A DNA stretch of 64,000 nt from Tissierellia bacterium (lineage in GTDB: Bacteria; Bacillota; Clostridia; Tissierellales; Peptoniphilaceae), in contig JAUNUQ010000003.1 in NCBI GenBank assembly GCA_030538075.1, forward strand, positions 1-64,000. The letters run 5' to 3'. Shown piece by piece: positions 43,623 to 52,856 of this stretch. The notes under the pieces were generated by a model, which did not search any database, was not told where the DNA came from, and saw only the letters and a program-made list of their open reading frames with translations. The position numbers and the translations under genes were made by a program. How positions within the stretch are numbered: the stretch's first letter is position 1; every line of letters begins with the position of its first letter.

Positions 43623-44027
43623 ATGTTCTCCTTTCTTCATATCGGGTTAGACTTTTATTTCCTCTTTCTCGCCAATGAGGGAAAGGGATTTCAATGCCGT
43701 CAACCTCGACAATCTCCCTGTTATTTTTCATATTCAGGGATATAATACGCTATGGATTTAATCCGATGATCACATCCATGTAAATTTTATGTCTGCCTTT
43801 CTTTTTACCATTTATATATAAAATAGATATGAAAACTGGCAAAAAAGCAGAGGAAGACAGGCATTTGTCGTGATTATTGTAGTGGATTTCGCCTGTTTAT
43901 GGTTTATGTGATTCGATTCGGCGATTCTCGCAACTTTTATTGGATTCCAATATTGAAGACCATATGTTCAGATTATTCGCTATAATAGGGATAATGGACA
44001 ATCAATTCGTCATACAGGAGGCTTACC
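43623..44027. other. Intergenic region, 405 nt
   Basis: AT-rich gap between divergent genes. It holds a small TCCCTG / CAGGGA inverted repeat (about 43714-43739) and a TATAAT-like box at about 43980 for the radical SAM gene, with no good -35. No coding frame or RNA gene could be supported. Confidence 0.5.
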
Positions 44028-44948
44028 ATGACCGATATATATTCGCCATATGGCCAATACTATTATGTGCCCATGACCCAAGGAGGGGCTATTCCCGTGC
44101 CTGTGACAGTGGGTTGTTCTTGGAACCGATGTCTATACTGTGATTTGAACCATGGTAATGCTTTTCGCGTGCTCTCAGAGGAGAGGATAAGAGAGAGCTT
44201 AGCGCAGCTCAAGAACAGATACTCCCACCTTCGCATCCCGCCAAAAAAGGCCTTGATGATGGGCGGAAATCCATTTTGTCTCTCGACTGAGAGGCTCTTG
44301 TCCATCGCAGAGGAAATTCGAATGGCCTTTCCCCAGGTATGCTCGATTAGCGCCTTCGCTCGATCCGACGACATCCTGCGAAAGAGCCGAGAAGAGCTCC
44401 TAGCTCTCAGGGCAGCAGGCATGAATGAATTGAGTATCGGGGTGGAATCGGGTAGCGATGCGGTCTTGGAATATCACGATAAAGGGGAAACGGCTCTACA
44501 GCAGATTCAGGCCATGCAGCTACTGGAAGAGACTGGATTCAATTACTCCACCTATATTATGTTGGGTTTGGGTGGCAGAGCTCTGTCGCAGGAGCATGCG
44601 ATCCAGACTGGGCGATTACTGTCTGTTGTGAAGCCCAATGTGATCATCGTCGTCACCTTGGTGGCCTTTTCCAATGCCCCTCTGGTCGAGAGGATTCGGT
44701 CCAAGGATTTTCTACGGCTGTCGCCCCGGGAATCCGTTCAGGAACAGATTCGAATGCTGGAGGAGATTGAGGGATCCCAGTCCATCTACAATGCCACCCA
44801 TAAGACAAACGCACTCCTCATCAAGGGCAAGCTCCCGGAGCAAAAAGCCCAGCTCCTCTCAAAAATGCGGGAATTTCTGGAAACCCATAGTGACCGGCAG
44901 CTATTGGCAGCAGAGCGGAGAAAGTGGACTCGCTGGGACAAGGAATAA
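44028..44948 (+). CDS. Radical SAM protein
   Basis: A 306-residue radical SAM enzyme. The [4Fe-4S] cluster cysteines are Cys30, Cys35 and Cys38 in GCSWNRCLYCD, a CX4CX2C spacing used by the Elp3/HemN-like clostridial branch rather than the classical CX3CX2C. The TIM-barrel part has MMGGNPFCL (a GGNP in place of GGEP) and SIGVESGSD. The substrate is unknown. ACAGGAGG precedes the ATG. Stand-alone gene. Confidence 0.85.
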   Translation: MTDIYSPYGQYYYVPMTQGGAIPVPVTVGCSWNRCLYCDLNHGNAFRVLSEERIRESLAQLKNRYSHLRIPPKKALMMGGNPFCLSTERLLSIAEEIRMAFPQVCSISAFARSDDILRKSREELLALRAAGMNELSIGVESGSDAVLEYHDKGETALQQIQAMQLLEETGFNYSTYIMLGLGGRALSQEHAIQTGRLLSVVKPNVIIVVTLVAFSNAPLVERIRSKDFLRLSPRESVQEQIRMLEEIEGSQSIYNATHKTNALLIKGKLPEQKAQLLSKMREFLETHSDRQLLAAERRKWTRWDKE

Positions 44949-45036
44949 AAAGGGGATGGGCCTTGTGTGGAGCCGTGCATCTTCCGTCAAATCGTTTTCT
45001 CCATTTGGTCGGTGGAATTTGTGGGAGAAAAAAATA

Positions 45037-45064
45037 TTGACGAAATCCTATTACATGATATGAT
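45037..45064 (+). promoter_or_regulatory. Promoter of the GntR-PTS operon
   Basis: TTGACG, 16-bp spacer, TATGAT, with start about 45071, just before the ribosome site of the regulator gene. The GntR protein may act here. Confidence 0.7.
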
Positions 45065-45084
45065 GTCTTGAAAGGAGGAGAGCT

Positions 45085-45804
45085 ATGAACAAACTGAACA
45101 TGGACGCCTCGACGCCACTGTATCAACAGCTGTGTGAGGCCTTGACGCAATCGATCCAAAATGGAGAGTATCGAGTGGGAGATCGAATTCCCTCGGAGGC
45201 AAAGCTCACTGAACTCTATGGGGTAAGCCGCATCACCGTGCGAACGGCCGTAGAGAAACTCTGTGCTGAGAATGTCCTAATCAAAAAGCATGGGAAGGGT
45301 ACTTATGTAAGCGCTCCACTCTATACGGAATGCACGAAAGCGGGAAATAGCTTCACAGAGTTATGCCTCTTAATGGGAGCAGTGCCCAGCACGAAGCTCG
45401 TCTCTAAGGAAGTCATCCAGGCGCCGGAGGCTGTGGCGGAGGCTTTGGATCTGGAGTTGGGCGCCGATGTGATCTGCATCAAGCGGCTGCGCTTAGTGAA
45501 TGGTGCACCGATGATCTGTGAACTCGACTATTTTCGTCCCGAACATGGATATTTACTCCTAGAGTTAGGCGAGAATTCCCTGATGAAATTGGTGCGAGAG
45601 AGAACGGGATTGACTTCTCATGCCTTTGAGGATAGTTTTGGTGTCGCAGAGGCGACACCGGATCAGGCAAAATATTTGGAGACAGATAAGGGTTTTTCTC
45701 TACTGAAGGTCTCTCAAAAGGTCATGTCGGAGCAAGGGGATCTGATTTACTACAATGAACAGTTTATCCGAAGTGATAGTTACAAATACGTGATACGCAG
45801 ATAA
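45085..45804 (+). CDS. GntR/HutC family transcriptional regulator (UTRA)
   Basis: A 239-residue regulator: GntR winged helix (residues 10-75, with YRVGDRIPSEAKLTELYGVS and TVRTAVEKL) followed by a UTRA ligand-binding domain. UTRA regulators of PTS operons usually sense the phosphorylated sugar. It is the first gene of the PTS operon and is thus likely autoregulatory. AAAGGAGGAG precedes the ATG. Confidence 0.93.
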   Translation: MNKLNMDASTPLYQQLCEALTQSIQNGEYRVGDRIPSEAKLTELYGVSRITVRTAVEKLCAENVLIKKHGKGTYVSAPLYTECTKAGNSFTELCLLMGAVPSTKLVSKEVIQAPEAVAEALDLELGADVICIKRLRLVNGAPMICELDYFRPEHGYLLLELGENSLMKLVRERTGLTSHAFEDSFGVAEATPDQAKYLETDKGFSLLKVSQKVMSEQGDLIYYNEQFIRSDSYKYVIRR

Positions 45805-45817
45805 TGGAGGTGAATCG

Positions 45818-46237
45818 ATGTCGAGAAAACTGGTTTTAGCCAGCCATGGTAAATTCGCAGAGGGACTACTGCACTCTGTGGAGATGATCATTGGGCCGCC
45901 CAGCTGTGAAGTAGAGGTATACGGGCTGGAGCACGGTGGAAACCCCTTTGACTATGCAAAGGAACTGGAAGAGGAGATCCGCTTAAACCCAGAGCGGGAA
46001 TTCGTAATCGTCTGTGATTTATTTGGAGCGAGTATCGCCAATGCGATGTCGCTGTTGACAGGATACGAAAATGTATTCGTATTTACGGGGATGAGCGCGG
46101 GGCTGGTACTGAGTCTACTACTCAGCTATACAGATCCGCTGGATGAGGACGGAATAAAAGGAGTGCTCGATGAGACAAAGCAGGGTGTTCAGGTGATTCG
46201 GTTAACGGAAGACTCTTCTGAATCGGAGGATTTTTAA
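45818..46237 (+). CDS. PTS mannose-family EIIA component
   Basis: A 139-residue cytoplasmic phosphocarrier. VLASHGKFAEGLL places the phosphorylated histidine at residue 10, and FVIVCDLFGASIANAM is the conserved middle block. It takes phosphate from HPr and gives it to EIIB. Its stop overlaps the next start. Confidence 0.93.
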   Translation: MSRKLVLASHGKFAEGLLHSVEMIIGPPSCEVEVYGLEHGGNPFDYAKELEEEIRLNPEREFVIVCDLFGASIANAMSLLTGYENVFVFTGMSAGLVLSLLLSYTDPLDEDGIKGVLDETKQGVQVIRLTEDSSESEDF

Positions 46238-46980
46238 TGGCGGAGATTCTGAGAGGATTTATCCGAACGAAGCCGATCATCGGTCTACTTCACCTCAAGG
46301 GAAGGGGGCCAGAAGAAGTATTGCAGCATGCTATCCATGAATTTAGCATCTACGAAAAGGAGGGCGTGGATGGGGTCCTCGTAGAGAACTATTATGGGAA
46401 CTACTATGATATGGAGAGGGTACTCGAATACTTGAGAAGAGAGAAACCAGGAGCGATCTTGGGGGTCAATTGCCTGAACCATGACGCTATGGGATTCGAT
46501 CTGGCAAAACGATTTCATGCACAATTTCTCCAATTGGATTCCGTGGTGGGACATGTAAAGCCTCGGGACGAATATACATTGGAGGCATTTCTAGAAAAGA
46601 GCCGAAGAGATTACAAGGGTGTGGTGCTTGGAGGGGTGCGATTTAAATACCAGCCCATGCTCTCAGAGCGCAGTGAGGAGGAGGATTTGCGCATAGCTAT
46701 GAACCGCTGTGACGCCATTGTCGTCACCCAAGAGGCCACAGGACAGGAGACATCCATCGAGAAAATTCGGCGATTTCGCGATGTGATCGGAGATTTTCCG
46801 CTGTTTATCGGTGCGGGTATCACCAAGGAAAACTGTGAAAAGCAGATGAAAATAGGGGATGGCGCCATCATTGGGAGTTACTTTAAGGACTCATACAAGG
46901 ACACGGGAGATGTCTGTACCGCACATGTGAGGGAAATGGTACAGGAGTTTCAAAGGATAAGGGGGGAGAGAAGTGATTAA
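46237..46980 (+). CDS. BtpA/SgcQ family TIM-barrel protein
   Basis: A 247-residue protein of the BtpA family, with PIIGLLHLKG at the start, DGVLVENYYGNYY, LGVNCLNHDA and a C-terminal FIGAGITKEN phosphate-type loop. BtpA is known from photosystem I assembly in cyanobacteria, and SgcQ is encoded in an E. coli PTS operon; the enzymatic role is unknown, although the loops suggest an aldolase-like or sugar-phosphate enzyme. Being inserted between EIIA and EIIB and overlapping both, it very likely acts on the sugar phosphate this PTS delivers. Confidence 0.85.
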   Translation: MAEILRGFIRTKPIIGLLHLKGRGPEEVLQHAIHEFSIYEKEGVDGVLVENYYGNYYDMERVLEYLRREKPGAILGVNCLNHDAMGFDLAKRFHAQFLQLDSVVGHVKPRDEYTLEAFLEKSRRDYKGVVLGGVRFKYQPMLSERSEEEDLRIAMNRCDAIVVTQEATGQETSIEKIRRFRDVIGDFPLFIGAGITKENCEKQMKIGDGAIIGSYFKDSYKDTGDVCTAHVREMVQEFQRIRGERSD

Positions 46981-47443
46981 ACTGGTTCGAGTGGATCATC
47001 GTCTGGTCCACGGACAGGTGTCCTTCGCCTGGACAAAATTCTTAGATTCAGATTGTATATTGATCGCAAGCGACGCGCTGATGAATGACTCGCTGAAGAT
47101 GTCTGCCATGCGGATGGCTAAGCCTGCCGATGTGAAACTGGTCATGAAGAATATCGAGGATTCAGCGATGAACCTGAATTCTGGCGCTACGGACAAATAC
47201 AAATTGCTGATCCTATGTGAATCCGTGAGAGATGTCTATCGCCTGGTGCAAAAGACCTCTTGTATTCAACAGATCAATCTGGGGGGGATGAAAAACCAGG
47301 AAGGCCGCAGGGCAATCTCTAAGGCAGTTTATGTGGACGATGCAGATATTGAGATGATCCAGGAGATGCTCCACTCTGGAATTAAGATCAGTGTACAACT
47401 CGTTCCGGATGACAAAGAAGTTGATGTAGAAAAACTCTTATAG
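46973..47443 (+). CDS. PTS mannose-family EIIB component
   Basis: A 156-residue cytoplasmic protein with GTG start overlapping the BtpA gene by eight bases and GGGGGGAGAG upstream. RVDHRLVHGQV contains the phosphorylated histidine (His13) of the mannose/sorbose class. It passes phosphate to the sugar during transport by EIIC/EIID. Confidence 0.93.
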   Translation: MIKLVRVDHRLVHGQVSFAWTKFLDSDCILIASDALMNDSLKMSAMRMAKPADVKLVMKNIEDSAMNLNSGATDKYKLLILCESVRDVYRLVQKTSCIQQINLGGMKNQEGRRAISKAVYVDDADIEMIQEMLHSGIKISVQLVPDDKEVDVEKLL

Positions 47444-47452
47444 GAGCTGGCC

Positions 47453-48208
47453 ATGACACAGACAATATTGATTATGGGTGTGGCTTTTTTTGCATACATG
47501 CATTCCTTTTGTGGTTCCACGATGTGGAACCGGCCCATTGTCGTATCCCCTTTGGTGGGGCTTGTGATGGGTGACTTAGTGACGGGTATAAAAATTGGGG
47601 CTACTCTCGAACTGATCTTCATGGGTGCATTCCCCATTGGCGCTAGTAACCCACCGGACTTCGTCTCTGGAGCAATCATCTCGACTGCCTATGTCATTTC
47701 GACGGGGCAGGAGATTACGACGGCAGTAGTTTTGGCCGTGCCCATCGCCACCTTAGTACTCTTCTTAGATAATTTCCAGATGACTTTTCTATTGTCCTGG
47801 GCATCCCATGTGGCTGACCGATTCGCCGCAAAGGGAAATATTCGGGGCGTGGAATGGACGCAGATCATCGCGGGTATTGGAAATAAAATCCTCCTATCAC
47901 TCGTGGTAGGACTGGGCTATGTGCTGGGGGTGCCTGCCATCGAGTCCATTCTGGCTGTCATTCCCGATTGGGTGACCCGCGGCATGGACGTGGCTGCTAG
48001 CATCATCCCTGCCATCGGCTTTGCCATGCTCGCCAGGATGATGCTCTCCAAAAAGATGGTGCCTTTTTTGCTACTCGGCTTTCTCTTAGCGGCTTATATG
48101 GAGATCTCCGTTGTGGGAATCGCCCTCTTTGGCTTGGTGATTGTATTGATCTATTGGCATTTTGAAACGCCCAAACAGGAGGTGGACATCGATGACAACG
48201 AATTCTAA
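47453..48208 (+). CDS. PTS mannose-family EIIC component
   Basis: A 251-residue membrane protein with about eight hydrophobic segments, showing GVAFFAYMHSF and the KIGATLELIFMGAFPIGAS block of mannose-class EIIC. With EIID it forms the sugar channel. The reading frame overlaps the EIID start by 17 bases. Confidence 0.92.
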   Translation: MTQTILIMGVAFFAYMHSFCGSTMWNRPIVVSPLVGLVMGDLVTGIKIGATLELIFMGAFPIGASNPPDFVSGAIISTAYVISTGQEITTAVVLAVPIATLVLFLDNFQMTFLLSWASHVADRFAAKGNIRGVEWTQIIAGIGNKILLSLVVGLGYVLGVPAIESILAVIPDWVTRGMDVAASIIPAIGFAMLARMMLSKKMVPFLLLGFLLAAYMEISVVGIALFGLVIVLIYWHFETPKQEVDIDDNEF

Positions 48209-49031
48209 AGCGCAGACCATCCGTCCCGACAGCAAGATCACCCGGGGGGATTTTTGGAGCTGTTTCTTTCGGTCACTGACACTGGATTCCTCCTGGAATT
48301 ATGAGCGGATGCAAAATTTGGCCTTTGCCTATATGATGAGCCCCATCATCCGCAGGCTCTACTCCGATGACGAACAGGCCCGAATCGCTGCTTTGGAGCG
48401 CCATTTGGAATTCATGTCCGTCACACCCCATATCAGCACACTGCTTGTGGGGATCGCCGGTGCAATGGAAGAGGAGAACTCCAAGAATCCAGATTTTGAC
48501 CCAAGGAGTATCAGTGCGGTCAAATCCTCCCTAATGGGTCCCATGGCGGGGATTGGAGACAGCTTCTTCTGGGGGACCCTCAAGGTCATCGCAGCCGGTG
48601 TTGGTATAGCACTATCCATGAATGGAAATATTGCCGGACCCATCGCATTTTTATTGATTATCAATATTCCCCATTTCCTACTGCGGTATTTTGCACTTGA
48701 ACAAGGATTTAAAGCGGGTTCGCAGTTCTTCAAGGACCTCAGTTCAACCGGTTTGATTCAAAAGATCACAACAGCTGCTTCCATGCTGGGGTTGATGGTA
48801 ATCGGCGGAATGACCGCTACCAATATCTGGTTTGAACTGCCGACGATGATTGGCTCCGGTGACTTCGTCGAGCCCCTTCAAGGCTATATCGACCAGATCA
48901 TGCCGGCCTTTTTTCCAATGGCATTTTTTGTATTGATGTATTGGTTACTGGGCAAAAAGATCAAAACCACGACAATTCTCGTAGCAGTGTTCGTCATTTG
49001 TATTGCCCTCTGTGGATTGGGGGTTCTATAG
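48192..49031 (+). CDS. PTS mannose-family EIID component
   Basis: A 279-residue EIID: SWNYERMQNLAFAYMMSP near the N-terminus, and SSLMGPMAGIGDSFFWGT in the middle are signatures. The C-terminal half is membrane-spanning. The ATG at 48192 follows AGGAGGTGG; an upstream in-frame ATG is embedded deeper in EIIC. No sugar-processing gene other than the BtpA homologue is in the operon, so the sugar is unknown. Confidence 0.92.
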   Translation: MTTNSKAQTIRPDSKITRGDFWSCFFRSLTLDSSWNYERMQNLAFAYMMSPIIRRLYSDDEQARIAALERHLEFMSVTPHISTLLVGIAGAMEEENSKNPDFDPRSISAVKSSLMGPMAGIGDSFFWGTLKVIAAGVGIALSMNGNIAGPIAFLLIINIPHFLLRYFALEQGFKAGSQFFKDLSSTGLIQKITTAASMLGLMVIGGMTATNIWFELPTMIGSGDFVEPLQGYIDQIMPAFFPMAFFVLMYWLLGKKIKTTTILVAVFVICIALCGLGVL

Positions 49032-49041
49032 ATTTAATGAG

Positions 49042-49077
49042 GGAAGCTCAGTTTGAAATAGGAGCTTCCTGTTTTTT
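49042..49077 (+). terminator. Terminator of the PTS operon
   Basis: GGAAGCTC / GAGCTTCC followed by TGTTTTTTG. Confidence 0.8.
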
Positions 49078-49109
49078 GGGTATAGATGAGTTCAGAAGGG
49101 GGCGGTGAA

Positions 49110-49379
49110 ATGAATGAGAGAATCTACGAATATGAAGCAGTCATCCAAAAAGTTCCAGATCTAGACGGGGCATATGTGGTTTTTCCATACGATATTCGCG
49201 AGGAGTTTGGAAGAGGGAGGGTGAAGGTCCATGCCACTTTTGACGGACATCCCTATGATGGATCCGTTGTCAATATGGGTACTGGAGATTATATCATCGG
49301 CATTCGAAAGGATATTCGTAAGGCGATTGGAAAGCAGCCGGGGGATAGTGTGCATGTGACGATACGAGAGAGGGAATAA
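49110..49379 (+). CDS. DUF1905 domain protein
   Basis: An 89-residue small beta-barrel protein matching DUF1905, with GAYVVFPYDIREEFGRGRV, FDGHPYDGSVVNMGTGD and IGIRKDIRKAIGKQPGDSVHVTI. This is the same domain that forms the N-terminal half of YdeI-type proteins, one of which is broken at 29756. Function unknown. The ATG at 49110 follows GAAGGGGGCGG. Confidence 0.88.
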   Translation: MNERIYEYEAVIQKVPDLDGAYVVFPYDIREEFGRGRVKVHATFDGHPYDGSVVNMGTGDYIIGIRKDIRKAIGKQPGDSVHVTIRERE

Positions 49380-49485
49380 AGTGGTACCAAGGATTCCTTG
49401 ACGGACAGGAACCAGACGGCTTAGATCTCTTTATGCACAAAATCAAAATTTAGTTCTGAGAATCTAATTGACCAATAAAGCAAAA

Positions 49486-49525
49486 AACGCCAGGAACGAT
49501 GAGCTTCGATTCCTGGCGTTGATTG
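49486..49525. terminator. Bidirectional terminator (PFK gene / DUF1905 gene)
   Basis: AACGCCAGGAA / TTCCTGGCGTT with A-run before and T-rich after; ends the minus-strand PFK gene. Confidence 0.75.
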
Positions 49526-49539
49526 TTATTATTTGAGGT

Positions 49540-50757
49540 CTATTCTATCTCTACTAGCTTGCCCACTTTTGGCGCGCGGAGTAGATGGGCTTGTGGCATG
49601 CCAGATCCAAGAAGCGGTCTGCAGTACATGCGGAATGCATCGGTGATGTGGTTTCCTTCTGCGCTGATGAACTCGTCGGGCATCAATTTTGTCTTAGCGG
49701 CGATGTCCTTGAGATCACTTAGACGGTAGTCTACGGAGTAGTGACCGGTGCGGTGAATGGTAATGGATCCGTCCACATTGTGCCAAATGGCGAATTGGGC
49801 GGCCTTTTCTCCGACTTCTCGAGCTTCTCTCTGGTCAACATCAGAAACACAACCCATAAAGGAGCGCTGGATATAACCAAAGGTGTCGGAACGGACGCGC
49901 TTAATGCCGAGCTTTTCCTTGATTTCCGTAGCCAATAGATCGCCTAGGGCTCCAGTTCCAGACAGGCTGACATTTCCGTGGGAGTCTCTCTCTCGTTCGC
50001 CGAGCTTCAACATGATGGGATTTCCCTCTTCATCTTGAATGCCTTCGGATACGGCGATAACACAGCGGCCATATTTATCGAATACAGATTTTACATCGCC
50101 AAGGAATTTGTCGATGGAGAAGGCTCTCTCCGGTAAGTAGATCAGATGGGGTCCATCATCGGGATATTTCTGAGCCATTCCAGCAGCAGCGGTCAAAAAG
50201 CCTGCATGTCTTCCCATCACGACGCCGATATGTACGCCAGGAAGAGCCCGGTTGTCCAGATTCAAGCCGATGAAGCTCTGGGTGATGAATCGAGCTGCGG
50301 ATCCAAAACCAGGGGTGTGGTCGTTGATCATCAGGTCGTTATCGATGGTCTTTGGGATATGGATGGCGCGGAATTCATAGCCAAATTTTGCTGCTTCTTG
50401 ATTGACGATGCGCACTGTGTCTGAGGAGTCATTCCCGCCGATGTAGAAGAAGTAGCGGACGCCATGGGCCATAAATACCTTGAAGATCTCTTCACAGTAT
50501 TTCTCGTCGGGTTTGTCTCGGGTGGAGAATAGCGCGGAAGAGGGAGTGTTGGCTACCAATTCAAGGTTTTGGGTGGTCTCTTGGGATAGGTCGATAAAAT
50601 TCTCGTTAATAATTCCGTTGACTCCGCCGAGGGCTCCGTAGACCTGGGTGATCTGAGGGAACTTACGGGATTCCAGCACTGCTCCTACCAGGGATTGGTT
50701 GATGACCGCGGTGGGCCCGCCTCCTTGTGCGACGACGACTTTACCTTCTAGTTTCAT
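49540..50757 (-). CDS. pfp: 6-phosphofructokinase, probably PPi-dependent
   Basis: Phosphorylates fructose-6-phosphate. The 405-residue protein has GGGPTAVINQSL, FYIGGNDSSDT and PKTIDNDL. In ATP-dependent enzymes the motif is GGDGS; GGND(S) is found in the PPi-using branch, where the second position aspartate blocks ATP binding, so pyrophosphate is the likely donor, making the reaction reversible. MGRHAGFLTAA follows. The ATG has AAAGGAGG upstream. Divergent from pyrG. Confidence 0.88.
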   Translation of the reverse strand: MKLEGKVVVAQGGGPTAVINQSLVGAVLESRKFPQITQVYGALGGVNGIINENFIDLSQETTQNLELVANTPSSALFSTRDKPDEKYCEEIFKVFMAHGVRYFFYIGGNDSSDTVRIVNQEAAKFGYEFRAIHIPKTIDNDLMINDHTPGFGSAARFITQSFIGLNLDNRALPGVHIGVVMGRHAGFLTAAAGMAQKYPDDGPHLIYLPERAFSIDKFLGDVKSVFDKYGRCVIAVSEGIQDEEGNPIMLKLGERERDSHGNVSLSGTGALGDLLATEIKEKLGIKRVRSDTFGYIQRSFMGCVSDVDQREAREVGEKAAQFAIWHNVDGSITIHRTGHYSVDYRLSDLKDIAAKTKLMPDEFISAEGNHITDAFRMYCRPLLGSGMPQAHLLRAPKVGKLVEIE

Positions 50758-50903
50758 TATTACGCCTCCTTTTTTTATGGGATATCATTCGTACTCATCT
50801 TAATCATAGCATAAACCGCAGTTTTTTTATATAACAAACTGGATGAAATTTCCTCCCATGGAGTGGCAACCTTTACCTTTGGCTGGATTCAGGTACATGG
50901 ATT

Positions 50904-50912
50904 TGCTATAAT
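50904..50912 (+). promoter_or_regulatory. Extended -10 promoter of pyrG
   Basis: TGCTATAAT, an extended -10 element (TGnTATAAT) 34 bases upstream of the TTG start; no good -35 box. Confidence 0.6.
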
Positions 50913-50945
50913 AACAGTGAGGCAATTTTATCAGGAGGTTATACA

Positions 50946-52538
50946 TTGGAGACGAAGTATATATTTGTCACTGGAGGGGTGGTCTCTTCACTCGGTAAGG
51001 GTATCACAGCAGCATCCCTGGGTAGACTGCTTAAGAATAGAGGATTGAAAGTGATGCTGCAGAAGTTTGACCCCTATCTCAACGTAGATCCGGGGAATAT
51101 GAGCCCCCTACAGCATGGCGAGGTCTTCGTCACAGATGATGGTGCGGAGACGGATTTGGATATCGGACATTATGAGCGCTTTGTCGATGTCCGGCTGAAC
51201 AAGCATTCGGATATCACCTCTGGGATGGTTTATAGAGCGGTGTTGAACAAAGAGCGAGATAGCTATTTTGATGGGGGTACGGTACAGGTCATACCGCATA
51301 TCACCAATGAGATCAAAGAGCGGGTCAAGCGTGTGGCATCGGAACAGGATGTGGACGTAGTGATCACGGAGATCGGAGGAACCGTTGGCGACATTGAGGG
51401 TTTGCCTTTTTTAGAGGCCATCCGCCAGATCAAAAAGGATATTGGCAGGGAAAATGTCATGTATATCCATGTGACTCTCCTCCCCTATCTGTCTAAGTCT
51501 GGAGAGATCAAGACCAAGCCCACACAGCACAGCGTCAAAGAACTACGAGGCATTGGGATTCAGCCAGATTTGCTGATCATTCGCACGGAGCTGGCAGTAG
51601 ATGAACCCTCTAGGGAAAAGATTGCCCTGTTCTGCGACTTGGAGCCGGAGGAGGTCATCGAAAACCGGGATGCGGACTCCATCTATGAGATCCCATTAAT
51701 GTTGGAGGAGCAGGGCTTGTCCGATTTGGTCGTAGAGCATTTGCAGATCGAATGCGATCCCGTTGACCTATCGGAATGGACGACTCTGGTCGAGAGGATT
51801 AAGAGCATCACCGATGAGGTGCGAATTGCCCTCGTCGTCAAATACATCGATTTGAAGGATGCCTATCTATCTCTAGTCGAAGCTCTAAATCACTCTGGTG
51901 TTCTAAATGGCGTCAATATCGACTTTAAGTGGATTGATGCGGAGACGATTGACGAAGACAATGTCCAAGAGAAGTTTCACGGCATGCAGGGGATCATTGT
52001 CCCAGCGGGTTTTGGAGATAGGGGATTGGCGGGTATGGTCCTGGCATCGAAATATGCCAGAGAGCAGAATATTCCCTTTTTAGGGATCAGCATGGGCATG
52101 CATGCTGGTATTATCGACATCATGCGCAATGTGTCCTCGTATCCAGCTGCGGCAGATAACAGCCTGTCTTCTACAGAGGACGATGTCATCTATGCTCCCA
52201 GGCAGGAACCGGACAAAGATGATCGCAGGTTGGGCTTGGTGCCGACGAAGCTCGGTGAAAACACAAGGGCTCGCAGTATCTACGGCAGCGAACTCATCTA
52301 TGAACGCCACCGAAACAAATATGAGATCAATCTCAAGTATTTAGAGCAGATGGAGGAAGCGGGCATCACCTTCTCGGGTTATACTCCCGACGGAAAATAT
52401 GCTGAGATCTTTGAGTTAAAGGATCACCGCTGGTATATTGGAGTGCAGTTCCACCCTGAATTTCTCTCTAGGCCGAATCGACCCCATCCACTTTTCAATG
52501 ACTTCATCCAGGCGGTATCTGGCCTTGGCCAGGAATGA
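50946..52538 (+). CDS. pyrG: CTP synthase with degenerate glutaminase domain
   Basis: Makes CTP from UTP, ATP and a nitrogen donor. The 530-residue protein (TTG start behind TCAGGAGG) has a well conserved synthase domain: [34 protein letters not shown], and [13 protein letters not shown]. The C-terminal class I glutaminase domain has His503 and Glu505 in QFHPEF, but the nucleophile motif normally reading GICLGMQ is GISMGMH, so Ser382 replaces the cysteine. The oxyanion-loop GGFG is AGFG, and GGTMRLG is lost. The enzyme is therefore expected to use free ammonia only, or to be a specialised paralogue. No other pyrG is in the window. Confidence 0.9.
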   Translation: METKYIFVTGGVVSSLGKGITAASLGRLLKNRGLKVMLQKFDPYLNVDPGNMSPLQHGEVFVTDDGAETDLDIGHYERFVDVRLNKHSDITSGMVYRAVLNKERDSYFDGGTVQVIPHITNEIKERVKRVASEQDVDVVITEIGGTVGDIEGLPFLEAIRQIKKDIGRENVMYIHVTLLPYLSKSGEIKTKPTQHSVKELRGIGIQPDLLIIRTELAVDEPSREKIALFCDLEPEEVIENRDADSIYEIPLMLEEQGLSDLVVEHLQIECDPVDLSEWTTLVERIKSITDEVRIALVVKYIDLKDAYLSLVEALNHSGVLNGVNIDFKWIDAETIDEDNVQEKFHGMQGIIVPAGFGDRGLAGMVLASKYAREQNIPFLGISMGMHAGIIDIMRNVSSYPAAADNSLSSTEDDVIYAPRQEPDKDDRRLGLVPTKLGENTRARSIYGSELIYERHRNKYEINLKYLEQMEEAGITFSGYTPDGKYAEIFELKDHRWYIGVQFHPEFLSRPNRPHPLFNDFIQAVSGLGQE

Positions 52539-52856
52539 TGACAGGCCCTGTCACAATGGATATTTATTGTGATATACTAAGATCAGGGCAATTGGTTAAT
52601 ATCTGATGATCGTTACGAGCATTTAGTGGCCCAAGAAGGGGGTTCCCTTCTTGGTGTCCACTCATTTCTTTGATCCTTATTTTATTTTTACACCCAATCA
52701 TCCATTATAACACCATAGCCCATCGGTGCAGTTTGCTTTGTCAGCATATCTCTAAATAGTGAATCTATAACGTATTTCAATGATTGCATCCATTTTCTAG
52801 TAATATCCATCCATCTGATCCGTGAATACATAGTCCAATAAAAGAAGAGGAATTAT
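52539..52856. other. pyrG-rho intergenic region with terminator hairpin
   Basis: 318 nt. It contains a hairpin CCAAGAAGGG / CCCTTCTTGG (52631-52654, extended by GTGG/CCAC) after pyrG, with only a modest T-rich tail. The rest is AT-rich; no coding frame or other structure was recognised. Confidence 0.6.
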
